DNA of 64,000 nucleotides, from the NCBI GenBank assembly GCA_020746995.1, contig JAGPXD010000001.1, positions 5,766,001 to 5,830,000 of the forward strand. The letters are read 5' to 3'. Positions within the stretch are counted from its first letter, which is position 1, and every line of letters begins with the position of its first letter. The position numbers were made by a program, and so were the translations under genes. This document shows positions 23,219-34,536 of the stretch, piece by piece. Source of the stretch: Plectosphaerella cucumerina (Eukaryota > Ascomycota > Sordariomycetes > Glomerellales > Plectosphaerellaceae). The notes beneath the pieces are model-generated. The model was not told where the DNA came from. It did no database searches and saw only the letters and a list, made by a program, of their open reading frames with translations.

Positions 23219-23938
23219 GACGTCATGGTTTACCCGTGATAGGCAGGATTTCTATTCTCGTCAGAATCTCTAGAGGCGTTTTTTACAAGGCAGAACACAC
23301 CAATAACTTGAATATCGTCAAATGAAGTTGCTCATCGTGCGTAACACCGATGTCTAGCGGCTGACGGCCCAACCCCGGCTATTGCGACAGGGCTTGAAAC
23401 CTGGGCAACAAGCCACATCGGAAGCAGCCGTTGCTGCCTTGGCCAATGACGGTTCCCATGACCCTGAGCCTGCAAGACGTCGGGAGTCGGTCATGAGCAA
23501 GTGAGGCTCGTAGCGTCGGGCAGAGTCAGCCGTACACACTTCTCCGACACCAGTCGAGGCTGTGCAGCCAATCGACGATGGACGTGCCTGGAGCCTCAGT
23601 CCAAGGCGTTCGGGCTTCCAGCGGCTGTAGACTCTAATAATAGGGGTTTTCAGGGACTGGTCAGGTACTGGTTAAAGGATGTCGGGTCATGATTCTGCCT
23701 GAGGAGACACTTCAGACCGCCATAGTTGAGGGAGGCATCGCGAACCAGGGTCAGAGCGATGGCACGCATCTCTGGGGAGTACAAAGTTGCTGTGTATCCC
23801 CGTTGAAGATAGAGGTTTCCTCCTGGATCAAGGAGCAGTTTGCATCTATCTTGGGACCTGTCCTCGTCAGTCGCTCACGCCACTGTTCTCGAACCTTGAT
23901 CCATTGTAGCATTTACTTCAAGAACCCCTACCCCCAGA
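23219..23938. other. Intergenic region before the vWA gene
   Basis: About 720 bp holding presumed P450 3' UTR and the promoter of the next gene. I see no further gene or motif. Confidence 0.5.
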
Positions 23939-25181
23939 ATGAAGGCATCACTTGTTCTGGCTGCAGTCTTTACTGCTGCCACGTCGGTACAGGCACGGTA
24001 CGGTTCTCTGTACCGCCGTCAAGACGATACCTGCAAGATCGACATTCCCACCAGCAATGGCGGACGCAAGGTGGCGGTCGTGCTCGATTCGTCTGGATCC
24101 ATGGTCGACAATGATCCAGGCAATCTGAGGGTGATTGCTGGCAAGGCGCTCAACGCACAGCTCGTGTCATCTTCTGCTGCCTCGGGTGGTGCATCAGCGG
24201 ATCTGGTCACCGTTGTCGAGTAAGTTTCTCTGCTTGGATTCGGACCGGTGCCAGGAGACATCATGGCTGACCAAGACGCCCAGCTTCGACGACGTGGGCA
24301 CGGTTGTATACCCCCTGGGCGATCCTTCCGGCGCCACCAGCGCGTACGACAAGATCGATAGCAACGGCGGAACTTCCGCCGGCGACGGCATCTCGAAGGC
24401 CATCGAAGAGCTCACCACGCCTGGCCACGGCGATACCAAGGATCGATCTGGTATCATCGTCCTGACTGATGGAGAGGACGGCAACCCAACACTGCTTCTT
24501 GAGCAGATCAAGAAGGCGGGGTCGCTGGGCATCCGCGTGAGCTTCGGATACCTGAAGCCGCCCTCGACCGCCAACGCTCTCGAAGTGAAGGAGGCGATCC
24601 TCCAGACCGGAGGCACGTACTCTACCTTCCAAGAGGCGGAGAGCATCCAGCCCTGGTTGTATCTGCTGCTCAGCAACGGCCTCACCGCCGGTGACTCCAA
24701 CTCGAGCAAGGAGCAGCCGCTGTTGAGTGGCATCACAGTGGCCAAGATCTCCGGCGCTGACGCCGTCTTGTTCTCCTATGCCGCGAGCCAGGGAGAGAAG
24801 CTTGTCTTCACCGTCGAGTCTCTGTCTCAGCAGAACCTCGACGTTTCGCTCTCCAAGAGCGGCGGGAGCGAGATTGGCAAGAACAGCACCACGGCGACCG
24901 ACCCTGCCGACCTGTCTTATCAGGCTTCGGGTTCCGAGACGCTGCTGCTCTCTGTCTCTGCCGTGGGATCAACGGCCGACGGCGTGTTCCAGGTCTCAGT
25001 CAATTCGTCGCTGGGGCTTTCGGGCTGCAACCTGAACCAGACGAAGCCATCGACGCCCGGCGGCAACTCCACGCTGGTGCCGACCGGGCCCCCTCTGCCG
25101 ACTGTGACGGCGGGAGTGGCCAAGATTGGGCCCCTGGGCCTGCCTCTGGTGTTGGTGGGTTTTGCCATGGCTGTGCTCTGA
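23939..25181 (+). CDS. Secreted von Willebrand A-domain protein with GPI-type tail
   Basis: Two exons, 23939-24219 and 24284-25181, with a 64-nt intron (GTAAGT, CTGAC branch, CAG); the joint gives VVDFDDVGTV. The product is 392 residues. Residues 1-19 are a signal peptide (ending SVQA), followed by a possible dibasic processing site (YRR). The vWA domain begins at about 45 with the metal-ion-dependent adhesion site DSSGS at 50-54 and continues through IIVLTDGED (Asp156). After the vWA domain a beta-rich segment (about 225-345) precedes a Ser/Thr/Pro-rich linker, and the C-terminus ends in a hydrophobic stretch (LPLVLVGFAMAVL) typical of a GPI-attachment signal. The protein is therefore probably displayed at the plasma membrane or wall. 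Related vWA proteins bind metal and protein ligands; the partner here is unknown. Confidence 0.85.
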
Positions 25182-26048
25182 TATCACAGAGTCATGCTCG
25201 TGTCGACAGACAAGTTCTCTCTGGAGGTGGTCCTGAAGTTTTTGGATTGAGCTGTACGGATCTTGTGCGATTTTGCTGTCGCTGCGTGAAACATGTTGGA
25301 TTGCTTCTCACAAGCATGGCAATGTATTGATCGCATCAGACTCGACGTTTTCAAGACTTGCGGATATTGCAAAGAGCGAAGGCCGAGTAGCCTGGTAGTT
25401 AGAAGCCATTGCGTCGAAAATACTGTACCTTCCCGTCCCTAAACGTTTCCAGACTGTTTCGTGCAAGTGGAATGAAGAAGGGGCCATTGCTGGGTTGGTG
25501 GTTGAAGTTGAGGGCAGGAGTGATCAGTGATCCTTGCGCTGGGGAGAAGGCGGGATCCACGGACGGAAGCGGCGGGGTGTGGAGAGGGAAGGAGCTCTGG
25601 CCACACACTGAAGGCGGGGGATCAGGTTCATCTATCAGCCAACCAGACGCCTTGATGGAAGCTTTAAGCGGGCCCATCCCTTGCTCTTGCCCAACGCGGA
25701 GCTCGCCATAACAACCAAAACAAAGACCCCACGCCCTCGCGGCTGCTGGATACAAACATAAGCCCCCGTCAAGCAACGACTTGGACACCCAGGTAAACAA
25801 TAAGCCCTCGAACGCCTTGGCCACTCACCACCCACCAAACTCCACGAAACCCCCAACCCCAGCTCCATCCAGCTTAGGCTTCAAGAACAACTCGAACTTC
25901 GCGACCCATCCATCGCGTCAACTACAACCCCTTGCACGCCGCATCACCACAAGCAGCCCGGCATCGTCCACAGTAGAGGCTCGGTCGCGCATCGAACGCG
26001 ATCCTTTCCATACAACTCTCCCCAGTCCCCGATCACCCCATCCTCATC
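25182..26048. other. Intergenic region, no gene seen
   Basis: About 870 bp. The first part is T-rich, as expected of a 3' UTR. The last 300 bp are C/A-rich and form the leader of the next gene. Short frames on both strands lack conserved features. Confidence 0.5.
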
Positions 26049-27333
26049 ATGTCCTCCACGTGGCTCCAGCGGCAGCGCAAGTCGGACCTCGTCGAGCTCG
26101 CCGAGCTCGTCGGACTGCAGAGGTACGTGCCATTTCTTCTGGCGTCGTCGGTGATGCGCAGTCGCGCGCCCTTGCATGTTGCGACGCGAATGAGTGCCGC
26201 GATGCGCCTTGAAGCGACCCGGCGCATCGTCTGGTCGCCGACGCGACACCCCGCGGCGCGACCCTCACTATGCTTCACAGACGTACGATGCTAACTTGCC
26301 TCGCCAGGGACAGTTACGAGGGCCAGAGAAAGAGCGAGCTCGAGGCCACCCTCGACGATTACCTTATCGAGAACGCCGACAAGCTCGTCAACGAACCCAA
26401 GGTCGCCCCCTACTACAACAGCCGCGCCAAGGCTGCCGGGTCTCCCACCAAGCGGGACGCGCCCAAGTTCGAGGTCAAAGATGGCCTCAAGTCGGTCAAG
26501 CGTCGCGCGACCAGGAATGCCCTCGAGGCCCTGGGCGTAGAGTGAGTTCCGCCGTCCCTGCGCTCGCGCTCTGTCCGCGGCGCGCACTCATCAGATCCAA
26601 CTGACGCGTCGTACTCAGCTCCGAGCCAGAGGAGACTACCTCCTCGAACGCCCTTGTCGCGCGCACTCCCGCGCGCAACCTGTCCCTCGCCAGCCGCATC
26701 TCGCTGCCTGCCTCGCCGGCTGAGGTCGCCGAGGTCGTGGACCGCCATACCATTGCGGTTCGGGAGCGCGTCAACGAGATCTACCAAGATTCGGGCATCA
26801 CCGAGCGCACGCACGCCGTGCGCGAGTCCCTGTCGACGGTAACCTCCATCATCTTCACCGTCTTCGCGTTCGAGCTGTACTCCCTGCGGCCCGAGGTCCT
26901 CCCCGGCCGCTTCGCGTTCACGGTGCCCGCCAACGCTACCATCCACACCGATGCCTACCCGGTGTACATCCCCGACATGTTCCTGGTTCTGACGTCGTAC
27001 TTCTGGTCCCCTGTGCTGACCTGGGTGGCCACCTCGGTGCTCATCCCGTCTCTGTTTGGCTACTTCTACAACCTGAGCGCGGCCAGCCACGCCACGTCGC
27101 GTCGCACGAGGTCTTCCCAGGCCGACTACAACATTGACCCGCTGGTCTTCAGCATTGTCAAGGCGCTCATCTCGTTCGTCGTCTACGGCCAGGGGGCAAC
27201 CTTTGGTGGCATCATCAACCCGGCGAGCATCCAGCGCATCAACGGGGCCATCTACGGCGAGTGGAAGGGCATCGTGACCGGCGCGGCCATCACCGGCCTC
27301 GCCAGCCTGTACGACGCCGTGCTGAGGAAGTAG
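26049..27333 (+). CDS. Multi-pass membrane protein with SAP/HeH-like N-terminus
   Basis: Three exons: 26049-26122, 26308-26541 and 26619-27333. Introns of 185 and 77 nt have GTACGT..CAG and GTGAGT..CAG; the first has a textbook GCTAAC branch. The product is 340 residues. Residues 8-45 (RQRKSDLVELAELVGL, then KSELEATLDDYL) look like a helix-extension-helix fold of the SAP/HeH class, known from DNA-binding and inner-nuclear-membrane proteins. A basic linker follows (KSVKRRATRN). Hydrophobic segments at about 176-192, 223-252, 277-293 and 319-337 make a multi-pass membrane part. This combination recalls Heh/Src1-type nuclear-envelope proteins but has more membrane passes, so I only infer a nuclear-envelope or ER location. 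I do not recognise a named orthologue. Confidence 0.82.
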
Positions 27334-30300
27334 GCTGCATGAATGCTAGCAGATGGTAGCGGTGCTGCCACTGACTGGTCACCTGGGCTCCTCAGTGGTG
27401 CGCCCAGGATTGGCGACGTTTCCTTGGTGCGAAGGAGGCTATTCGTCGGTCGCCAACGGCGTGCCGCGTTGGTTTTCTGCTTCTTCTGATTCTCGTCACT
27501 CGAGAGCGGCGTTCGGGGCGTTCAGGGCGTCGTCACGTGGCTTCTCGGTTGATACCTTGCTCGGGCTTCATGATTTGGGTGCTGGTGCGGCGAGGAGTGT
27601 TTGGGGAAGGCGGCAGGGAGTCGAAAGTGATGCCCCCGGGTTTTTTTGGATGGTCTTTTCCTTACGAGTTGACGATGATTGCTTTTGCCGGGATTGTGAG
27701 ATTTTCTCTGGGAGGTAGGTACATTGAATAGGAGGCGGCGGGAGTGGCCGATCGATAAGTTCTTGACACGGATTGGTGTTCCTGCCTTTGGTGATGTGGT
27801 GATTCGAGTGCTGAGTGCTTTTTCTCTGATCTGGATTCATAAGTGTCTTGAATATCGACATGACGCTGGGGAGAAGTCCTGACAATCGTGGGTCCTCTGC
27901 ATCATGCCAAAAAGCACGTGGTTCGAAAGAAGTCACCCCTCCGCCAACTGATGGAAGCATCTTGATGCAACTTCGAGAAATCAACGGCAAGACGCGACTC
28001 GCGCCAGTCGTACACGGTCGGGTTCATCCCGGCAGGGAGCGCGGGGACAGAGGACACTTGGGACGGCTCTGCGACGGGACTCTGCCGTTGCTTCGCAGCT
28101 CCTGGGTGTTTCACGCCGGTGCCGAGGCGGTCTGTAACGGCAGCGGAAAGGAATATATTGCCCTGGGGGACGTTCTGGGCCCTTGGCCCTTCCGGAGCAC
28201 ATGCCGTGCGACTGCCTGTGCGCTTTGCACATCCGCGCCGTCCGGAGGTGCCCATGTTTCACGAGGCCTTTTTAAGGTTCAGCAGTGGGTGCTTCAGACG
28301 GAGGGGGAGGCACGGAGACGCCACGCGAGCCGCCGATCTGGGAGGCGACGACGGGACGCCAAGAGTGCCAAAAGAGCTTACTTGCCCTGCCCCCTGAACC
28401 GGTCGTCTTTGGGGGCTTCGAGAAACGTGGGCTCGCTGTCGTGGGTGTTGTGCTGGCTCAGGGGTCCTCCAGATTTCAGTGGCGGGGTGCTGTGCTGTGA
28501 TGGCGACCGGCGAGTCGGCGAAAGCTCAGCGTCCGCTCCGGCCAGGCAGCGCCGTCGGTGATGGCACGGGCCTGGACGATGGGTTCCCTTGCAGCCCTGA
28601 CTTGCTATACGAGGCGGGGCATCTGCTAGAAATAGGTCTCTTTCAACTTGTACTAACTAATCAAGGACGAGAATGAGAGATTTTGAGAAATATTTGCTGG
28701 TAGCAGCGCGTGTGATGCAGCCAGCAGATGCTGATATTCACAGGTAGGACCAGATGTTGTCTTTATCAGCAGATGGAGGTTCAAGTTGGAGCCATGCAAG
28801 CCAAGACTTGGGTTGGACACCGGGGTCTGGGCGAGCATCTCAGACCTTCCAGGTTCGCCAGAAGCAAAGCAGGCTGCCCCTGGGGAGAGAGCGCTAAATG
28901 GAGAGACATCCCACCCCTGCGGGCAGCCAGGCCGAGCACGCGCGTCCCGACAGAAGCGGCTCCACCGGGCCCGGGACCAATCATGCGGACACGTAACCTG
29001 GCCTCGGCGGGTGCGGGTGGCAGATGCACCGGCGTCGCGGCTTTCAAGTTTGGATTTCAAGTTTGCGCGAGACGAGCAATGCCATGATTCTGCGATGACG
29101 GGGCCAAGTTGGACATTGCTTTGGTGTGGTGGAAAGAAGTGCAACTTCTTGACTCCCTGCCTCCATGGGGTTGCGTGGGCGTGGGCGGTTCACTTACGAG
29201 ACGAGAGATTGGGGTTCTGTCTTTTTGATCCGCAACATGGGATTGATTGTCGTATTGATGGGCCATCCCGCGTTCCATCCTCTGTGCGGCGCCCAGGGGT
29301 CACAGTGGCACACTGGCACAGCCTCCTTTGAATGTGACGGGAGGGGCGGCAGTTCGTCTCTGGCCGTATCGAGCGAGTCGGCGTTGAAACGGCAGAGGCG
29401 TCGCGGGGCTTGGGGTGTTGCGTCGGCGACTCGGAACATGCGGCTTCGAGTTCGAGGCTCGACTTTCTTGAGAAAGAGGGAAGCGCAGGACCGCAGGTTG
29501 ATTGACCCCTGTCGAGTAGGCTACGTCAGAAAAGCTTGGGAGCGAGCAAGATCGGCGGGATTGGGCTAGACGAGTGGAACGATGGCAGGGGGGCCCCTGG
29601 CGGGACTTGGAGGACGACAAGTGCCTGGTGGGGGGTGGATGGCTTCAGGGAAGGTTCCAGGGAGGCTGGTTCGGGACGACCGTCGGACACGGCGGCATGT
29701 TCAACGGCCGGTGTTCGAGGCTGTCAGCGGCCTGTGGTGATGTGGTTCGGGTGTTGGATGCTTATGGCGGCGTTTACAGGCAAAATACCAGCGTTTTGAT
29801 AGATGGACGATGTGCACTGGGAGAGGAAGGCTGACCTTAGGTACCTTATCAATTCCTTTCCTGCCAGACTTGACAGCGGTGGAGTTGTGGAAACTGCCGG
29901 CGACTCGGGAGACGCAGCTCTTCATTCTCCTGTTGTAGATCTCTCTCCATCTCCATCGCTCGAACCCCCTACTCGTACTTCCCCTTCCTTCCCCTTGTTG
30001 GTCCCTTCATCTTCTCTCCTGTCGTCTGGTCTCGTCCTGTTTCCTTCTTTCTTTCTCATCTCCCCATTGCACACGTACCGCTTGCCGAGGGACTCCCTGT
30101 CATCTCCCCTCCCGCCATCAAAGTGAAGCCAGGCCGCGTCGCCCACATCCACACCGGGGCTCGTCCGAGTCCCCTCGATCTCGACCCAGCTTGGCCGCGC
30201 GCACACTGCAGCAACCTCGCATCAGATCCACAGTCACCACCCACCACCACCACCCAACCCAACCCACGCACGCCGTCTAGCTTCCCTTCTCCCCCCGCGT

Positions 30301-30816
30301 TGCAAGTCCAGTCCGCCGGCCGGCCTCCAACTTGTTTTGCTGCTTGCTGCGTGTGCGTGTGTCTTGCGTGCGCGCTGCCGCGAACCCCGTCATCGCGCCG
30401 GGGACGTCAACCCACTGATTCGCGGCCTCGCCCACCCGTCCGGCCCGGCCTCGACAAGCTTCCAGTCGCGCAACCAAAACCACCCCCCGGCGAGTCGTCG
30501 AGTCGTCGCCAACTAAAAAAACCACCTAGCTCGTTTATACTTCAGGTAGCCCCCCCGCCGCTCGCCCGCCGCCCCTGCGCACGTCTCGACTCGCTATCCG
30601 GCACGGAGTACCAGGAGGCTCTTTCTTCCGTGTTTCCAGCCTACCCGCCGCCGCCTGCCTGCCTTGCCTGCACTGGCCTAGCCAATCAACAGCCCAAGGT
30701 CACCCCCGTTCTTTGCATCTGCAGGTCTCTCTTCAGGGCGTTGTCCCCCCACCACCTCACGCAACCTCACAGACGTCTTCTGCCATCTTCTTCCCGTCGT
30801 CCTCTCACCCCCCAGG
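27334..30816. other. Long gene-free stretch and GT31 leader
   Basis: About 3.5 kb without a supportable gene. Several open frames of 80 to 240 codons are scattered on both strands but show no domains or consistent codon bias. From about 29900 the plus strand becomes C/T-rich and leads into the glycosyltransferase gene. One long C-rich frame (30123-31157) runs through this leader and overlaps the gene start out of frame; I regard it as spurious. Confidence 0.5.
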
Positions 30817-32586
30817 ATGATCGGTCTGCCAGCAAAACACCATTCTCCGGTTCGGGCACCCATGATGCTCGCGAATCCGTATTATCGACGTTCCGTGCTG
30901 CGACCACTGATCCTCGCCGGCGTCACCCTGCTGGCCGTCTACACCCTCTACAACCAGGCACAGCTGCGGGAGCACACATTACACCTGCAGGGCGTCCTCT
31001 CAGAAGGCATCCACTCGCTCTACCAGACCAATCGCACCCACAACAACACCCTCTACCAGGACGGCACCGAGGACCATGTTTACAAGGAGTACGACTTTGG
31101 CAGGAATCCATGCGCCCATTTCCCGGAGAAGACGGACGGCATCCTGCTTGTTCTTAAGACGGGCGCCACAGAGGTTTTCGACAAGCTGCCCACCCAGCTG
31201 CTCACCTCGCTGCAGTGTCTGCCGGACTTCCTTCTCTTCTCCGACCGCGAGCAGCAGATCGGTCAATGGCACATCCACAATGCCCTCGACACCGTCAGCG
31301 AGAAGACAAAGGCGGACAACCCGGAGTTTGATCTCTACCGCACTCAGCAGCAGTGCCCGGTAACCCAAAAATCCTGCCTCAGCACCTACCGCGGCCAGGC
31401 CGCCACCGCCGCCTGGGCCCTCGACAAGTACAAGTTCATGCACATCCTCGAGCGCACCTGGGAGATGCGCCCCAACCAGTCCTACTACGTCTTCGCAGAG
31501 GCCGACACCTACATCGTCTGGCCCAACCTCGTCCAGTGGCTCCGCACCAGGTCTCCCGTCAAGGACCCTCTCGAGGAGCCCCTCTACGTCGGCAGCGCCG
31601 CCATGCTGGCCGGCATCCCCTTTGCCCACGGCGGCAGCGGCTACGTTCTCTCCGGCCGCCTCGTGCGCGACCTCGTCGAGGGCTACACCAGCATCGCAGA
31701 GGTCTTTGATGCCAGGTCCCGCACCCACTGCTGCGGCGACCAGATGATCGCAAAGGCCGTCCTCGAGCGCAACAAGATCAGGGTCCAGAACGCCCACCCC
31801 ATGTTCAACGGCGAGAAGCCCACCACCTTCCCCTACGGCCCCACCCACTGGTGTGAGCCCTCGCTCACCATGCATCATGTCGAGCCTGAGGAGGTCAGCG
31901 CCATCTGGCAATTTGAGCAGACGCGCAAGAGCGGAGTGAGTCCCGGTCCCCCCCTGACACCATCGCAACCATGATGAGAGCTGACCAGCTGCGAATAGGG
32001 CAACTTGCTGCTAAAGGACCTCTACAAGGCCTTCGTCGCCAACAAGCTGGTCGAGTCGCGCACCCACTGGGACAACATGGCCGACGACGTCTGCTACGCG
32101 AGCCCCGACCCCGCCGTCCGCTCGCGCCTCGACCCCAAGCTGCTGAAGCGTGTCAAGAACGAAGGCCTGAACGGCGTCGAGCGTGATGCGCACAAGTCCC
32201 TCGCCAACTGCGCCCAGGTGTGTAACTACGAAGGCTACGTCGATGCCGAAGACGAAGACGACGACGCGAGCGCAGGCATCACCAAGCAGAACGACAAGCG
32301 GGCACCGACAAGAAAGGTCCTCAAGTCCCCCAAGACCAAGCAGAACCCCCTCGACAGGCGGTGCTTCCAGTACCGCTACCACAACGGCGTCTGCTGCACA
32401 GGCCGCAGTTTCCGTCTCGGCGCCCCGCGCCGCGAGGTCGAGGGCAACGTCCAGGACAAACCCGAAGACATCTGGCACTCGGGCTGGCATCTCGACCACA
32501 TCAACGCCTGGATCAAGGCAAAGGGCGACTGCCCGGCGCCCAGGTGGAAGGTGCCCGATAAGCTCGACAAGCTGAAGCTGCAATGA
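30817..32586 (+). CDS. Type II Golgi-type glycosyltransferase, GT31/fringe-like
   Basis: Two exons, 30817-31935 and 31999-32586, with a 63-nt intron (GTGAGT, CTGAC branch, TAG); the joint gives RKSGGNLLLKDLY. The product is 568 residues. A short basic cytosolic head is followed by a membrane anchor at about 29-46, the usual layout of a Golgi glycosyltransferase. A lumenal catalytic domain follows, with the fringe-like core containing YYVFAEADTYIVW; residues EAD at 228-230 occupy the place of the DxD nucleotide-sugar/metal motif. HGGSGYVLSG and a CCGDQMI stretch further downstream also match fringe/DUF604-like enzymes. The C-terminal part has a charged, variable insertion (DAEDEDDD) and paired cysteines. 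Donor and acceptor sugars are not predictable. The start at 30817 has a second in-frame Met sixteen codons on (30862) as an alternative. Confidence 0.85.
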
Positions 32587-33435
32587 GCGGTGGCGGCACA
32601 TCTTCTTTTCTCATTTTACCCCTCTACATCTCATTTGTACTCACGGCATCAATTGGATACAACGGCGTTGGGGAACCGGCCCTACGAGGTCAACTGGGCG
32701 GGCACTTCTTTTTGGCATAGGCGCAAATGGCCATGGCGGCACATAGACACGGCTTTCTTTTTTCGATACACCTGGCCAGGGTTTCTCGCTACGGTTTGGT
32801 GTGGCTAGAGGCAGCGTGCTCGGGATACGGGTGTAAATACTTGCCTGCGGCAGACGTCGAGGCCATACGCCGGAACACAAGAATCTGGACATGATTGGAT
32901 ACTTGTACATGTCGTGAACCGTTTGTCCGTCCATCCACGTGCTGTGTGACGCTGGACCCGTGTTCCGAGGACTCGACCTCGTGGGTTTTGTGGCCTGGTA
33001 CGTCACACGTGGAGCTGGGGTGAGTCGCCTACCCCGCCATCGTCATCTGGATCCAGGAACGCATGTCACGATGTGACATTGACACCCAGAAGTTCGTGTC
33101 AGCACTAAGTAGGTAGGTAGTATGCCCCGACACGTCAAGTAGGATTTAGTACGATAACACATAAGTTGACGACTTTAGAGTAGACATCGGGTTTCTCGTG
33201 GCAAATCTGCCTGTTTCGATGAAAGCATCGTTCATTCATTATTCCAGCATATGTGTGTGCTATGCAATCACATCTACATCCTCCACATTGTGCCCATATG
33301 CCCTGATGATGCCTCATGCGTCGGACAAAATGACCAGACAGTTCGCAATGCATGTCTTTTCTACATCAATCCCGCCCAAACTCCTCGCTCATAATCAAAA
33401 AGCACATATCCCAAGAGATTGAACCTCATCGGCCC
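32587..33435. other. Convergent intergenic region
   Basis: About 850 bp between the tail ends of the glycosyltransferase and F-box genes. It contains presumed 3' UTRs and A/T-richer DNA from 33100 to 33400. No gene is seen. Confidence 0.5.
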
Positions 33436-34536
33436 TCAAGCCCGCTGCTGGGGCTCGAGAACCCGAGGAGTCTGGGTGCCACTGCCGGCCTTGGAGGCGT
33501 GCCGGCCGCAGCGGTGAGGCTTCTTCGGGCTCCGGAGGTGACAGAACTCCTTGGCGCCCTCGGGGGCCTGCGGACCGTAGCGGCAGCTGACGGAGCAGTA
33601 CTCGAGGTTCTTGCCGGACGAGGCCATCCACTCCCGCAGGTGGCGGTGGAGCTCGCAGCGGGAGACGCCGCACTTTCGGCAGTAGACCTGGCCCTTTACG
33701 CGGAGGCGCTCGAGGGCCTGGGCGTTGGGGAGGGCGGCGCGCTGCTGGGCGAGGACGGCGGCGGGGTCGGTGTCGGCTGCAGCCGGGGCGACGGCAGGTT
33801 GGGGATTGCGGTGGACGAGGGGACCGGCGCCGCGCCATGCCCACTCGAGATCGTTGGGGCCGGAGCGGCGGGAGGAGAGGGGCACGGAGCCGTGCATGCG
33901 GCGGTGGATGGTGTAGAAGTGGCTGTTTGTGAGGCCGAGGCAGGTGCTGTCGATGGGGTCGAGGAAGTCGAAGATGGCGTAGTGCAGCTCGGCGGGGAGG
34001 TCGGTGATGGCCATGCGGACCGAGGGGCGGTGGGTGGCCGAGGGAGGCTCGTAGTCCATGACGGAGTAGGAGCGGCGAGGGGGAGGCAGCGGCGGCCGGG
34101 GGCGGGCGCCATTCTGGTCGACCTGGGGCGGCTGCTGCTGCTGCGCGTCGGCCGCGGGCCTCCTGGCGGCTTGTTGCTGGGAGGCGAGGGAGTGCGCGGC
34201 GTGCCTCTCGGCGAGCTGGCCGTGGTAGGCGTTGTCGGCCATGGGCGAGCTGACGGCGGGCGTGGGGTTGGGCACCGCGGGCTCGGCGGCGGGCGACTCT
34301 GTGGAGGACCAGCCGCGGCGGGGGGTGCGCCAGCCGGCGCGCTTCTTGCCGAGCTCCTGCATCATGGCCGAGTGCTCCTCGCGCGACATCTGCCTGTTCT
34401 CGAGGTTTGCGCTGCCCATGAGGACGCGGGCGGCGACGGCGGCGGCGGCGACGCGGGAGACATCGTTGACGGGGGAGTCTTCGGGGATGGTGGTGACGCC
34501 GTTGTAGGCGTACGAGGAGGAGAGGACTTCGACCAT
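33436..34536 (-). CDS. F-box protein with C-terminal Cys/His cluster
   Basis: Minus-strand single-exon gene of 366 residues. I start it at 34536 (MVEVLSSSYAYNG); the frame is open for 175 more codons upstream, but that part is a Pro/Thr-rich leader with no protein-like pattern. Residues 1-175 are Ala/Gln/Pro-rich and disordered. The F-box-like segment lies at about 178-215 (ITDLPAELHYAIFDFLDPIDSTCLG cut here at its core), which would bind Skp1 in an SCF ubiquitin ligase. A cysteine/histidine cluster at about 286-346 (CRKCG, CELHRH, CSVSC, FCH, HRCGRH) could bind zinc and might be the substrate-binding part. F-box assignment is fairly firm; the zinc-site idea is inferred from residue spacing. 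No target is known. Confidence 0.8.
   Translation of the reverse strand: MVEVLSSSYAYNGVTTIPEDSPVNDVSRVAAAAVAARVLMGSANLENRQMSREEHSAMMQELGKKRAGWRTPRRGWSSTESPAAEPAVPNPTPAVSSPMADNAYHGQLAERHAAHSLASQQQAARRPAADAQQQQPPQVDQNGARPRPPLPPPRRSYSVMDYEPPSATHRPSVRMAITDLPAELHYAIFDFLDPIDSTCLGLTNSHFYTIHRRMHGSVPLSSRRSGPNDLEWAWRGAGPLVHRNPQPAVAPAAADTDPAAVLAQQRAALPNAQALERLRVKGQVYCRKCGVSRCELHRHLREWMASSGKNLEYCSVSCRYGPQAPEGAKEFCHLRSPKKPHRCGRHASKAGSGTQTPRVLEPQQRA

Noticed and set aside
21179..27333. P450, ceramidase and membrane-protein genes as a secondary-metabolite cluster
   Set aside because: There is no synthase, transporter or pathway regulator nearby; a single P450 is not enough.
27848..28561. Plus-strand open frame of 237 codons
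   Set aside because: Composition looks random, no domain, no splice-linked neighbours that would extend it into a convincing protein.
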